Below are positions 43,531 to 53,631 of a stretch of DNA of 64,000 nt, in pieces. Origin of the DNA: Pseudeuparius sepicola. Taxonomy: Eukaryota; Arthropoda; Insecta; Coleoptera; Anthribidae. The translations under genes and the position numbers were made by a program. The notes beneath the pieces were generated by a model. That model did no database searches. It was not told the origin of the DNA and saw only the letters and a program-made list of their open reading frames with translations. Location of the stretch: positions 55,407,949 through 55,471,948 of the forward strand of contig OY987298.1 in assembly GCA_963920635.1 (NCBI GenBank), in the 5' to 3' direction. Numbering within the stretch: the stretch's first letter is position 1; each line of letters starts with the position of its first letter.

Positions 43531-44380
43531 TAAGAATCTTTGTGTTGAAGGGAAAACACCTGAAGCATCATATTATAATAAAACTCTCACTCTAAGCAAT
43601 AATATCACTCTATTCCACTGTTATGTGTATACAGGGTGATTCTTAACTTATACACATAAATTTGGAAAATTGTAGGTTATGTCAAGTAATGGCTAATAAT
43701 GAAAAAAAAAGTCTAATAAAATTGTTATCGATAAGGTCTGCGTTTGTGATCTTATGAACCATAATTTTTAATTTATTTATGCAAATAAACCCCGAATTGT
43801 TCAAGTACACAAAATTATAACTCAGCTGTTGCGTCGCATCGGGTTACTCGCTGCGAACGCGTGACCGCATAGTAAATATATAGTAAGAGAAAACACGTGG
43901 AATAGTTCACGACAGACGCCTGCTTTGTTTGGTCGAGCACTCAGCGATTTTGCTGAAACCGCATATAGAACAATAGGCTACAAATTTCACCCAATTATCT
44001 TCTAAATAAAAAAATCTGAAAAAATTGCAGATAGAATAATAAACGGAAAATTTGGGAAAATCAGCATGTAACGCAAACGATTTAGGCCGGAATCTTCAAC
44101 TAGACACGTGGAAATCCGAGGTAGACTCCTTGGTATCAGGAAATGTGATACATTATGGTAAATAAGAAACCACGTGGAACCGTATATGATGCGATGTACA
44201 ACGTAAACAATTAGTACGTCAGGGGCTCGGATTTTCTGCTGATGCAGGTATATCGTGATTTCCAAATATATCTTCTGATCGGCTGATCGGAAAAAATCCT
44301 CATATAGCGCAATCGATTTTGGGGCCACCCCTTGGGGGGGTGGACTTAGTCTACCCCGGGGTGGGTGGGGGGTGGCGGGT
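43531..44380. other. Intergenic; isolated CAGGGTG terminus
   Basis: CAGGGTGATTCTTAACTTAT after TA at about 43633 is a left-type terminus; no right end is recognised. The open minus frame at 44002-44499 depends on G/C-rich sequence around 44330-44460 and is not convincing. Confidence 0.4.
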
Positions 44381-44444
44381 GGGCAACTACGTGCCAGGAG
44401 GAACGGAGGCCGAAGGCCTCCGTCCGACTGGCATGTAGTTGCCC
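44381..44444. repeat. 64-base strong hairpin
   Basis: GGGCAACTAC pairs with GTAGTTGCCC, TGCCA with TGGCA, and ACGGAGGCC with GGCCTCCGT around a GAA loop. G-rich sequence (GGGGTGGGTGGGGGGTGGCG) precedes it. It may be the centre of a foldback or a subterminal hairpin of a hAT-like element. Confidence 0.8.
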
Positions 44445-44559
44445 GAACAAAATCCACCCTTCCCCCTTGCACGCGTTTCGCGCATGCGCAGTTCCGCACT
44501 TTTGATACCTATGAAAATTCGAAAAATTTTGAAAATTTTTTATTCAAAAAATGTAATTT

Positions 44560-47500
44560 TAAAAAGGTCCTGATCCTATAATCCCGATAACATTTTGGGA
44601 AATTTTCATTTTTTGACGGTGAAATGTACAAGACAAGACTCAGACGAATGTTTTATATACAAGTGCAGATAGAATTTTTTCGAGTGACTGATAAAAACAG
44701 TTATTATAATAGTTAGTCGGAAGGCCCCAGATAACATAGGAAATTTTGTTTGAACAAAATCTGTAAAAAAAATCCAAGACGTGAAAATGTAGGTAGAATT
44801 TTCGAATAAGTTTTGTATACCGGTAAAAATATATGTAAAGGTAAAAATAACGTCAGTTTCACTTGGAAAAAAATGATGAAAAAATTTCAGTAAAAAAAAT
44901 ACGATGTAGAGGTTGTACCAAAAAAAAATTGGAAATAATTATTTATTCCAGTAAAATATACACAAGACCGAAAAAGGTAATTGCGCGGCTGTCCCATTTT
45001 ATACACCCTAGCTGTTTCAGTTCATCTCGTTTGGAAAAATTTTAGGGGTTATTACTTTTTTAAATACCGGTTTCCTCAACCTTATTTGAAAGTAAATATT
45101 TTTTAGTTCCCCACAGAAGGAAATAATGACGATATTTTATACCGGTGGATTCAAAAAATATGTAAGGTTAGGAAAAAACCTTGGTAGGCAAACGCGGCTC
45201 TGCTGACCAGACAAAAAAAAACCTTAGTCGACAAATAATGGCCTATAAGAAGGGTGCGTGATTCCACGTATCAGTTCGAGTGCTCCAAGATGCAAGTAAG
45301 TATATACCAGATGTCCCATTTTTAAACAGCTAGATATTTGGAAACCTTTCGTAAAAAAATTCCCAAGGATTACATGAGCAAAAGAAAGAAAAAAATGTAA
45401 ATATACCAGCTGTCCCATTTATAAACCGCTTGATATCTTGGAAACGAAAACTTATATAAAGGAAGTAAAAGCTATATCTTAATAGGCGGAGGACCGACTG
45501 TCATTCAGACAGGTGAAAATTTTTTGTGATTTTTTGTAGTTTTTTGCCAAAATTTTGTTTTGTCAATTTTTTTTTGCCAAAATTTTTTTTTTGCCAAAAT
45601 TTTTCTTGCCAAAATTTTTTTTTACCAAAATTTTCTTTTTGCAAAATTTTTTTTTGTCAAATTTTTTTTTGCAAAATTTTTTTTCCCAAATTTTTTTTTC
45701 GTCAAAATTTTTTTCCCCAAATTTTTTTTTCGTCAAAATTTTTTTCCCCAAATTTTTTTTTCGTCAAAATTTTTTTTTGGCAAATTTTTTTTTTTGACAA
45801 TTTTTTTTGCCAAAATTTTTTTTTGCCAAATTTTTTTTTGCCAAATTTTTTTTTGCCAAATTTTTTTTTTTGTCAAAATTTTTTTTGTCAAAATTTTTTT
45901 TTGCCAAATTTTTTTTTTGTCAAAATTTTTTTTGTCAAAATTTTTTTTTGTAAAATTTTTTTTGAAATTTTTTTTGCCAAATTTTTTTTTGTCGAATTTT
46001 TTTTTTGCCAATTTTTTTTTTGCCAAATTCTTTTTCGACAAAATTTTTTTTGATACAAATATAATTGCTAACGTTTAATTTGTTTACCCCATTTACGAAA
46101 ATGATAACAAAATTGGATCAGACAAGATGTTTTTTCGAAGTATAGTTTTTAAACACAGGGTGCCACCACCGGTTTTACGATATAGATTTCAAAATGCGAC
46201 GCAAGTACATAAAAAAAATACCCTAGAGATAAGAAAACAAAATACAACTCACCGAAAGATTCTTGATGATGTATAAAAAGAAATCAGGTTACATCTAATG
46301 CCCCAGACAGTAAAATAAACATCCTCGAGCTATCAGATATAACCAAACATCATTTTTCTAACGGCACAGTCATTTTCACGGGAAAAACAACCAGTAACCG
46401 TTCAAATTCCATAGATAGGTACTGCCGTAATCCAAAATTTCACTGAACTACGCGTATCTATTATACTGAAGTAGGTACTGATACACTTCCATCTTTCCAA
46501 AGAAAAACAAACACGAAACTCAGACTTTTCATATATTTATTACAACGCCTCGATAGAGTCTTTATCTGTGGCCACGACCGAGAATCTACTGAAGCAAGTG
46601 CGACGCATAGGACGTGAAAAGTGCCGAGTTGGTTTTATTAAACAATGAAACTTATACCTACGTATATATAAAATAAATGAGAAATATGCCAGAGATGTGA
46701 AACCTAATTGTGTTGCAAGTTTGAGGGTCCAAAAAAAATATTGGCTTTAATTTTTTAAGGTGAGAAACACATCTAACAGCCAGTTTGGAAATATACAAGG
46801 CAAAAAAAGTAGTGATGTGGCTGTCCCATTTTATGTTTTATACAGGTTGGGTTATTTTAGAATAGTTGTTCAATAGACCGAGACAACATCATAAACGCTT
46901 CCCGTTAGAACAGAATCTGATGAAAAGAAAAATTCCATCTGGGTCAAGCTACTACATAACCAAAATAAAAAATACTGAACGTTATAAAATTTAAAAAATC
47001 ATATTTTCAACGGATTTTTATCCTCTGAAAATTGTTCTTGTGTAAAATTCAGTTTCACTGGGTCAAGCTAGGTGGTAACTATATAACCAAAATAAAAAAT
47101 ACTGAACGTTATAAAATTTAAAAAATCATATTTTCAAGGGATTTTTGTCCTCTGAAAATTGGTTTTGTGTAAATTGAGTTTCAATAAGTTACTAATTGAG
47201 ATAATAGGAAAAAAATCTTAAGAATCTCTTATAGAATTCTGAGACAACGACCCTGAGAGTAAATATCATACAAAAATCTTTGTGCGTTGACTTTCAACTC
47301 AATTTAATAATTAGGTTTAATAATGACAATTTTCTCGATTATCTAGAATCAAAAATATTGCGCGTGGCAATTCACAATTTTCTAGATATCATGTGAAGCC
47401 TTATTATTGCGTCGTAAGTTAGAGGATCCAAAAATATTGGCTTAAATTGTTTAGTAAATGCGATTAAAATATGTTTAGTTTATCAACAGTTAATTGTAAC

Positions 47501-49730
47501 AGCTTATAATCTTAGAAGCTAAACTCTTTAAAAAAATTTTTAGACAAAAAGTTGTAGTTTAATAATGGTCAGTTGGATTCCTTTTGAATCATGTTTGCAT
47601 ATTACCTACAAGGAGTTACAACCTCAAAACATAGAAATCGCTCATTTTAAACCGATTTAATAAAAATTTCACCAAAACAATACTTTCACTCATATGATAC
47701 ACTTCTGATTAATAAAAAAGGCACCATAGGTAGTAATAATAAGATATTCAACGGAATTTTTATCGACTGTTTGCCCATTTTGCTAGCTTTTGGGGGTATT
47801 CCTTGATATTTTAGACTGATAAAAATGAATAATAAAAATTAAAAATAAAAATTTCACCAAAACAATACTTTCACTCATATAATACACTTCTGATTAATAA
47901 AAAAGGCACCATAGGTAGTAGTAATAAGATATTCAACGGAATTTTTATCGACTGTTTGCCCATTTTGCTAGCTTTTGGGGGTATTCCTTGATATTTTAGA
48001 CGGATAAAAATGAATAACTAAAATACAAAACGCACTGTTGACTTTACTTACGTGAATAGTAAGCCTATAATACGTATCGAAAACAGAGAAATATTCAGGT
48101 CAAGAAAAAAATGGCCTAATTTACAAGTTTGTAAATCAAAAACTACCTTTTGGCTTTTCATTTTGATGAGAAAATACGTCTAATTAGTAAGTCAAATAAA
48201 TGGGACATCATGAAAGATATACTAATAAATGAACAAATGCTATCTTAGTTCTATAGGCAGAAAGGTACTATGGGTAGTAATAGTTTTGGGATCAAAAGAC
48301 GACCTGTTAGCTTTTAAATTTGTTAAGAAAATACGTCTAATGAAATTGAAAGTAGTAACTAGGTTTTGGTTAACATTTCGTTAACGCGTTGATGAATAAG
48401 AATGCAAGTGAAAAGTAGACCGAATTTCCCAAAAAACGGTGAGTGACCAAACAAGTTATTATAAAAAGTGGCTCGGGAGACCGATGTAACCTAGAAAACG
48501 CCTTTCCTTCGAATAGAAAGTAAATAAAAGTTGCAAAATGGAACTTAGATGAATATTTGATGCAAGTGAAAAGTAGGCAGAATTTTCGAAAATCGGGGAC
48601 GGATCAAAAAATATTATGTTGATCGGGAGGTTGAGATAACCTATGAAACACCTTTCATTCCAACAGAATCTTACAAAAAATTCCAAGAAAATTTTAGACG
48701 ACTGTTTGCAAGTGAAAAGTATACATAATTTTTTTGAAAAAACTGCGACTGACCAAAAAAAATAGATATTAGAAAATTTTGCTCGGGAGATCGAGGTAAC
48801 ATAGAAAACGCCTTTCATCCGAATATAATCTGAAATAAATTCCGAGATGGGACTTAGACGAATGTTTGATGCAAGTGGAAAGTAGACCGAATTGCCGAAA
48901 AACGCGGGAGGTCGAGGTAACCTAGGAAAAACGCCTTTTATTCGAACAGAATCTGACAAAAAAAATCCAAGACGAATGTTTGATGCAATTGAAAGGTAGA
49001 CAGAATTTTAGAAAAACGGCAACTGATCAAAAAATATATATTCGAAAATTTTGGTCGGGAGCCCGAGGTAACCTAGAAAACGCCTTTCGTTCTAACAGAA
49101 TCCGACAAAAAAATTCCAAGACGGGATGGTAGTGGGACGAATGTTTGACGCAAGTTAAAAGTAGACAGAATATTAAAAAACGAGAACCGACCAAATAGTT
49201 ATTAGAAAAAGTGGCTCAGGAGGTCGAGGTAACCTAGGAAATGCCTTTAGTTTGAAAAGAATCTGACAAACAAAAAAATCCAAGACGAATATTTGATGCA
49301 ATTGAAAGGTAGACAGAATTTTAGAAAAACGGCAACTGATCAAAAAAATATATATTCGAAAATTTTGGTCGGGAGCCCGAGGTAACCTAGAAAACGCCTT
49401 TCGTTCGAACAGAATCCGACAAAAAAAAATCCAAGACGGGATGGTAGTTGGACGAGTGTTTGACGCAAGTTAAAAGTAGACAGAATATTAAAAAACGAGA
49501 ACCGACCAAATAGTTATTAGAAGAAGTGGCTCGGGAGGTCGAGGTAACCTAGGAAATGCCTTTCGTTCGAACAGAATCCGACAAAAAAAATTCCAAGACA
49601 TGACTTAGAAAAATATTCATTTGATGCAGATGAAAAAGAGACAGCATTTCCAAAAAAAACTTCGACTGACCTAAAAGTTATTAGAAAAAGTTGCTCGGGA
49701 GGCCGATGTCTAGCAAAATATAACACCATT
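44560..49730. repeat. Satellite-like domain of ~120-165-bp units, interrupted
   Basis: The best preserved units are at 48480-49730. The block CGAGGTAACCTAGNAAANGCC with TTTCGTTCGAACAGAATCYG recurs near 48483, 48633, 48791, 48914, 49064, 49222, 49376 and 49540, with ATCCAAGACG, TTTGATGCAA and AAAGTAGACAGAAT in each unit. Units at 49064 and 49376, and at 49222 and 49540, match best, implying a two-unit higher-order repeat of about 315 bp. Decayed units extend left to about 44560. Other local duplications lie at 46958/47085 (127 bp) and 47661/47846 (185 bp). Frames crossing it are artefacts of repetition. Confidence 0.8.
45520..46060. repeat. T-rich minisatellite, (T)7-9 GCCAAAA-type units
   Basis: Roughly 35 short units alternate oligo(T) with GCCAAAA, GTCAAAA or CCCCAAA, about 13-17 bases each. 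The plus strand is strongly T-rich throughout. Apparent long Phe/Lys-rich reading frames in it are produced by the repeat and are not genes. Confidence 0.9.
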
Positions 49731-49839
49731 GCACCAGAGTTATTTCCATCTACGTAACATTATTGGCGTGGTGGTCGACTAATCGCGTTCACTATTAAAT
49801 TAATTATTACTGGTCAAATACGTATATAATGCAAATTAA

Positions 49840-50095
49840 AAAACGCTTTAACGAAGCGTTATCAACGCGTTAACAACGCGTTATCCATGCGTTAACTACT
49901 AGTTATCGATTCGTTAACAATGCGTTAACGAACAACGCATTAACGAACAACGCGTTAACGAAACGTTAACGACGTGTCAGCAAAGCTTTAACAAAGCGTT
50001 AACGAAGCTTTAACATCGCGTCAATGCGTTAAGACGCGTTAAAACCGCGTTAACGAATCTTTGACGACGCATTAACGAAGCGTTGACGAGTGTGG
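49840..50095. repeat. GCGTTAACG palindrome array
   Basis: About 250 bases consist of variants of AACGCGTTAACGAA. GTTAAC occurs exactly at least eight times, most often as GCGTTAACG, together with GCTTTAACG, GCGTTATC and GCATTAACG. Spacing is irregular (about 10-25 bases). The array ends about 125 bases before the recognisable part of the second two-gene unit. Two GTTAAC sites also occur at about 48368-48386. It resembles iterons or an enhancer-type repeat more than satellite DNA. Confidence 0.8.
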
Positions 50096-50221
50096 AAGTG
50101 CGTGGACCCTCCAACTCCCAGAATCGCAACTTACACCAGATCAAACTCAACTGTGGAATCTTGTGACGTCACAGAGATGCTACTTTACATTTCTTTTAAG
50201 TAGTTAACCTAACCTAACATT

Positions 50222-50493
50222 ATTGTCGCGGTGACCAAGAGGTTATCGACTGGTGAACCGATTGCCATTGGATTTGGGAGAGGTGTATCAAAGGCGGATT
50301 AAGTCAGTTTTGACCAATGGTGTTCGTCGAAGTTGAAAATTTTCAAACTGCGCTACCTGCACGGTTCGTAAAAGAATTGACGTCTGAACGCATCGAAGAC
50401 ATAAGCCGGGAAATCACCAACGGAAAGAAGATCTTCTTGACGAGTCTGGGCCTCATTGGTAGGACAACGAATATTAAATTTGAGGAAGAATGA
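50222..50493 (+). pseudogene. Paralogue of the 102-aa protein, N-terminus frameshifted
   Basis: From the ATG at 50317 the frame is open for 58 residues (VFVEVENFQTALPARFVKEL, RIEDISREITNGKKIFLTSL, GLIGRTTNIKFEEE) and matches residues 44-102 of the intact protein. Upstream, another frame encodes LPLDLGEVYQRRIKSVLTNG, which aligns with residues 25-42 of the intact protein; one indel at about 50318 separates them. It is therefore a slightly broken copy, or a shorter protein starting at 50317. The stop is again ATGA. Confidence 0.65.
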
Positions 50494-50639
50494 ATCCCAC
50501 TGACAAGAGGCGACGCAGACAACACTACAAAAGAAGATTGGAATTTTATCTAAGATCTCTTCAAAATTTGAAATATGAAATTCAAATTGAAATAAATGAA
50601 AAGTTCAAAAACATAAATTTAGAAAATTGTAAAAAATAA
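50490..50639 (+). CDS. 49-aa paralogue of the basic coiled-coil protein
   Basis: It starts within the upstream stop (ATGA at 50490-50493) and runs 49 codons: a basic start (DKRRRRQHYKRRLEFYLRSL) and QNLKYEIQIEINEKFK. Alignment with the 43368-43490 product is clear around Y-R-L--YL--L--LKYE. AATAAA at 50635-50640 overlaps its stop codon. The frame is intact although its upstream partner is damaged. Confidence 0.6.
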   Translation: MNPTDKRRRRQHYKRRLEFYLRSLQNLKYEIQIEINEKFKNINLENCKK

Positions 50640-50640
50640 A

Positions 50641-51007
50641 ATATGAAATCTAGTCTATCTTTTATTTACCCCTACAAAATTGAAACTCAAATCTGAATGT
50701 TCCGATTGCTTCTGAGCGCAGAACATATAAATACGTCCAAGTGCATTTGACAGGATTCATTGACACTTGATAGACTATATTAATAACAATTTTGGGTGCG
50801 GTTACTTTAATTCCTAGTATATTTTTGGACATTTTCGTTCATTTTATTTACAAAATTATTCTTCCTTATTTTTTATAAGATTATAAGTTGGCTGAAGTAG
50901 CCGCATTAATGTTAAGAAATCTAAAAAACGTTGAAAAGTTATAAGTCTAAAGGAATAGCTCTGGATATTCTTATCTATTAATAAAAGTATTTCATTTTCT
51001 GACACGT
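50641..51007. other. Intergenic with a promoter-like CATATAAATA box
   Basis: CATATAAATACG at about 50727, followed by CATTTGACAGGATTCATTGA, could be the promoter of the decayed third unit. No frame is seen. Confidence 0.35.
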
Positions 51008-51132
51008 CAGGTCAACAATCTACCGAACAGCGAAATTATACGCTGGTTTCTTGACGCAGCAGGTCAATAATCGACTCACATCGTAAACTGCAACATCAGC
51101 TAAATATATGCTAACGCCGCAGGTCAACAACC
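51008..51132 (+). promoter_or_regulatory. Three CAGGTCAACAATC-type repeats
   Basis: CAGGTCAACAATC at 51008, CAGGTCAATAATC at 51060 and CAGGTCAACAACC at 51120, spaced 52 and 60 bases, each preceded by a CGTCAG, GCAG or CCGCAG context. The GGTCAAC core is the complement of the GTTGACC repeat upstream of the first unit. Confidence 0.6.
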
Positions 51133-51240
51133 ATGCTATGTCATCAGATTGTTTTCTGCCGAATAGCATGAAATTTGAAACCGGAAATGAAACATGATAC
51201 CACGGTGTCAGATTACAAAGGTGTCAAGGCAAAAATTGCG

Positions 51241-51412
51241 TTACGGAGAAACAATTTTTAGTGGAAGAATTAGTAGAAGTACATCTGGAAATTAGCAGAG
51301 GACAAAAATTGCTTGGGTCTGAGAACAACAAATATTGAATTTTGCGAAGAGGCTGCATCTTGTAAGAAAAAGTTACAATCTGAACTAAGAATGTTGATAA
51401 ATAAAATGTAGT
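51241..51412 (+). pseudogene. Third, decayed copy of the two-gene unit
   Basis: EISRGQK-like sequence is followed by GLRTTNIEFCEE at about 51316-51350, matching the GRSTNIEF/GRTTNIKF block of the other copies. The continuing sequence KKKLQSELRMLINKM ending at TAG resembles the second gene. The expected ATGA overlap is not preserved and several stops lie upstream. The N-terminal region is not recognisable. Confidence 0.5.
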
Positions 51413-51824
51413 CATTGTCAAAAAATTCCACAGCCGTGTAGTATCCAACTTGACTCTCACTTCTCTACGGTATAGGTATGCACAGACGTGTTTCCGGGAA
51501 CACATCTATACAGGGTGTCTCACAACTGTTGGAAACAAATTTAACTAGAGATTCTTTGGCTAAAAATAAGACTTTTTCCCTATAAACATATGCTCTATCT
51601 ACCTTCGTTTTTGGACATACAGGTTGAAAATTAAAAAAAAACGATTTTTTTAAAGTTTATTTCTAAACAAATTCTATCGCATTGAAATTTGGTACGTATT
51701 AGCAGTTTAGTCACCATTGTGAACAATATGAGCTCCAAACTTCCCTCAGTGGCGTAGATACGAGGTTTCAGCTTTTTCTTTAAAAAATGTGCTTAGATTT
51801 CAACGAAATCTTTGTACAAGTAGA
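51413..51824. other. Intergenic; two isolated transposon termini
   Basis: CAGGGTGTCTCACAACTGTT after TA at about 51512 is a left-type terminus. CAGTGGCGTAGATACGAGG at about 51758 is hAT-like. Neither has a partner in this stretch. Confidence 0.4.
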
Positions 51825-52040
51825 AGAAGCGACTCGAAGCGACTATGAAAAACGACTAGATTTCTCGAAAAGCGTCTAAATGACTCGAAAAGAGACTCGA
51901 AGCGACTCGAAAAGCGACATACCATGGAATACCATCAAAGACCATGGAATACCATCGAATACCATGGATTACCATGGAATACCATCGAATACCATCAAAG
52001 ACCATGGAATACTATCGAAAACCATGGAATACCATAAATA
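51825..52040. repeat. Two adjoining short-repeat arrays upstream of the 165-aa gene
   Basis: 51825-51919 holds about eight variants of GCGACTCGAAAAGCGACT. 51921-52040 holds about twelve 10-base units of ACCATGGAAT, ACCATCGAAT and ACCATCAAAG. The second array ends about 90 bases before the TATA box of the gene. Confidence 0.85.
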
Positions 52041-52131
52041 GTCTTGGATACCCCTATGAAAAATTTGTCAAGGGGCAAGCATAAAAGGAAATCATTATCG
52101 ACATCGTGATCGATGCCCTGTGATCGAGAGA

Positions 52132-52166
52132 TATATAAGTCTTTTATAATACAATCACGCTCAGTT
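52132..52166 (+). promoter_or_regulatory. TATA box and TCAGTT initiator
   Basis: TATATAA at 52132-52138 and TCAGTT at 52161-52166 place the first T 31 bases before the initiator A, the standard spacing for an arthropod core promoter. The predicted leader is only about 8 bases before the ATG at 52171. Confidence 0.75.
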
Positions 52167-52170
52167 AGAC

Positions 52171-52668
52171 ATGTCTCTGTCACTTGAGATTGAACCTAGG
52201 AGTTATGGTATCCAACACACCAATGACGGATTAGTCATGGGACAAATACCAGTAACCGTTGAAGATAACGTATTATGTATTGGAGATGAAAAAATTACCC
52301 TTACACCAGGTCTGTCTCAACTTCTTTTGAAGAACAAACCACAACGTTTTAATGACACTGACCTAAAAATATATAAGGAATTGTTGATCATTACTAATGC
52401 TCACAAAAGACGATATGGGAACGCATTACGACTAAACCCTAGCAAAACGTGGAAATATATCAACATTATATCAAAGTTATTTCCATCTAGAAATAAAGCT
52501 CCAACCAGCTTTTCACGAGAGTTGCATTTAATGGAGTCTCCAACAACTTCCAACATTAAGCCAATACTTAAATGGGATAAAAATACCAATCCGAATGACA
52601 TCGTTGATATGTATAGGAATGCTCTACAACAGGGGGAAGAAACAGATATATATATATCAACACCCTAG
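52171..52668 (+). CDS. Intact 165-aa protein of unknown function
   Basis: An uninterrupted frame from ATG to TAG with its own promoter and a polyadenylation signal at 52698-52703. Features by residue: YGIQHTNDGLVMG (~12-24), a beta-like stretch with VLCIGDEKITLTPGLSQLLL (~34-53), FNDTDLKIYKELLIITNAHK (~60-79), then KTWKYINIISKLFPS (~92-106). The TPGL-LL---KP...DL--YK-LL--TNA pattern reminds me of small proteins scattered in arthropod and cnidarian genomes near large virus-like transposons, but I cannot verify this. No signal peptide or membrane segment is apparent. A LINE begins about 80 bases downstream. Confidence 0.7.
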   Translation: MSLSLEIEPRSYGIQHTNDGLVMGQIPVTVEDNVLCIGDEKITLTPGLSQLLLKNKPQRFNDTDLKIYKELLIITNAHKRRYGNALRLNPSKTWKYINIISKLFPSRNKAPTSFSRELHLMESPTTSNIKPILKWDKNTNPNDIVDMYRNALQQGEETDIYISTP

Positions 52669-52697
52669 TAGCTATGAATGTTATTAGAGATCCAAGA

Positions 52698-52703
52698 AAT
52701 AAA
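52698..52703 (+). terminator. Polyadenylation signal of the 165-aa gene
   Basis: AATAAA 30 bases after the stop codon, followed by a GTGTTTGTTTCTCT tract. Confidence 0.65.
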
Positions 52704-52748
52704 AATGTTTAAATAAGTGTTTGTTTCTCTATACATACCTACTCTTGA

Positions 52749-53357
52749 ATCACATCAGATAACAAACTATGGATTTGTCCTAACTGTGATGATCTCAACA
52801 AGAAGTTTAACCTAAAACTAAATTCTAATCATCAACCATTTTGTAAAGAGTGTCCAGTTCTTGTGAAGAAACTTGATAATGCAAGGAATAACCAATATCA
52901 ATTAAGTACTATTACAAACAAAAATGGGGGTAGCATTTATATTTTAAATTGTCAAGGATTAAGGAGTCATTTCAATGAAGTATCATTTTTTGTTACAAAA
53001 CATTTACCACGTATTCTATGTTTAATAGAGACTCATATTACAAGTGAGGCTGAAGATATTGAAATTAATTTAGATAATGTTACCATAATAATAAGACTAA
53101 ATTCTAATAATAATCAGACAGGGGGTGTTATTTTTTATGTTAGACATGATATCTATTTTAAAGTTTTGGAGTCGGTAGACATGGACAAAAATATTTGGTT
53201 TTTACTTATAAATGTAAAAATTAATGAGAAAACATATATTCTAGGAGGTTTATATCATTCACGCAATCAGTCTCATGCAGAATTTCTAAATTCATCAATC
53301 ATTTCAATGAAGTATCATTTTTTGTTACAAAACATTTACCACGTATTCTATGTTTAA
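52749..53357 (+). pseudogene. LINE D zinc finger and endonuclease start
   Basis: The frame begins with LWICPNCDDLNKKF and CKECPVLVKK, a CxxC...CxxC finger resembling the end of a PHD-type finger found ahead of the endonuclease in some CR1-group elements. The endonuclease follows: IYILNCQGLRSHFNEVSF (Asn), RILCLIETHI (Glu), GGVIFYVRHD, ILGGLYHSRN. The frame is thrown out at 53300, where the 332-bp duplication starts. Confidence 0.75.
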
Positions 53358-53631
53358 TAGAGACTCATATTACAAGTGAGGCTGAAGATATTGAAATTAA
53401 TTTAGATAATGTTACCATAATAATAAGACTAAATTCTAATTATAATCAGACAGGGGGTGTTATTTTTTATGTTAGACATGATATCTATTTTAAAGTTTTG
53501 GAGTCGGTAGACATGGACAAAAATATTTGGTTTTTACTTATAAATGTAAAAATTAATGAGAAAACATATATTCTAGGAGGTTTATATCATTCACGCAATC
53601 AGTCTCATGCAGAATTTCTAAATTTTATAGA
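52968..53631 (+). repeat. 332-bp tandem duplication inside LINE D endonuclease
   Basis: CATTTCAATGAAGTATCATT at 52968 recurs at 53300, and the sequence from there to about 53290/53622 is repeated almost exactly (one visible difference, AATAATAATCAG versus AATTATAATCAG). Since 332 is not a multiple of three the duplication shifts the frame. High identity places it after the LINE inserted. Confidence 0.9.

Noticed and set aside
45526..46078. Long Phe/Lys-rich reading frames up to 175 residues on both strands
   Set aside because: They are produced by the T-rich minisatellite, which has no stop codon in several frames; composition is not that of a protein.
48459..48959. 166-residue minus-strand frame with repeated FSNIYF/GYLDLPSHFL-type blocks
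   Set aside because: The protein repeat only mirrors the satellite units, and it has no start context or conserved domain.
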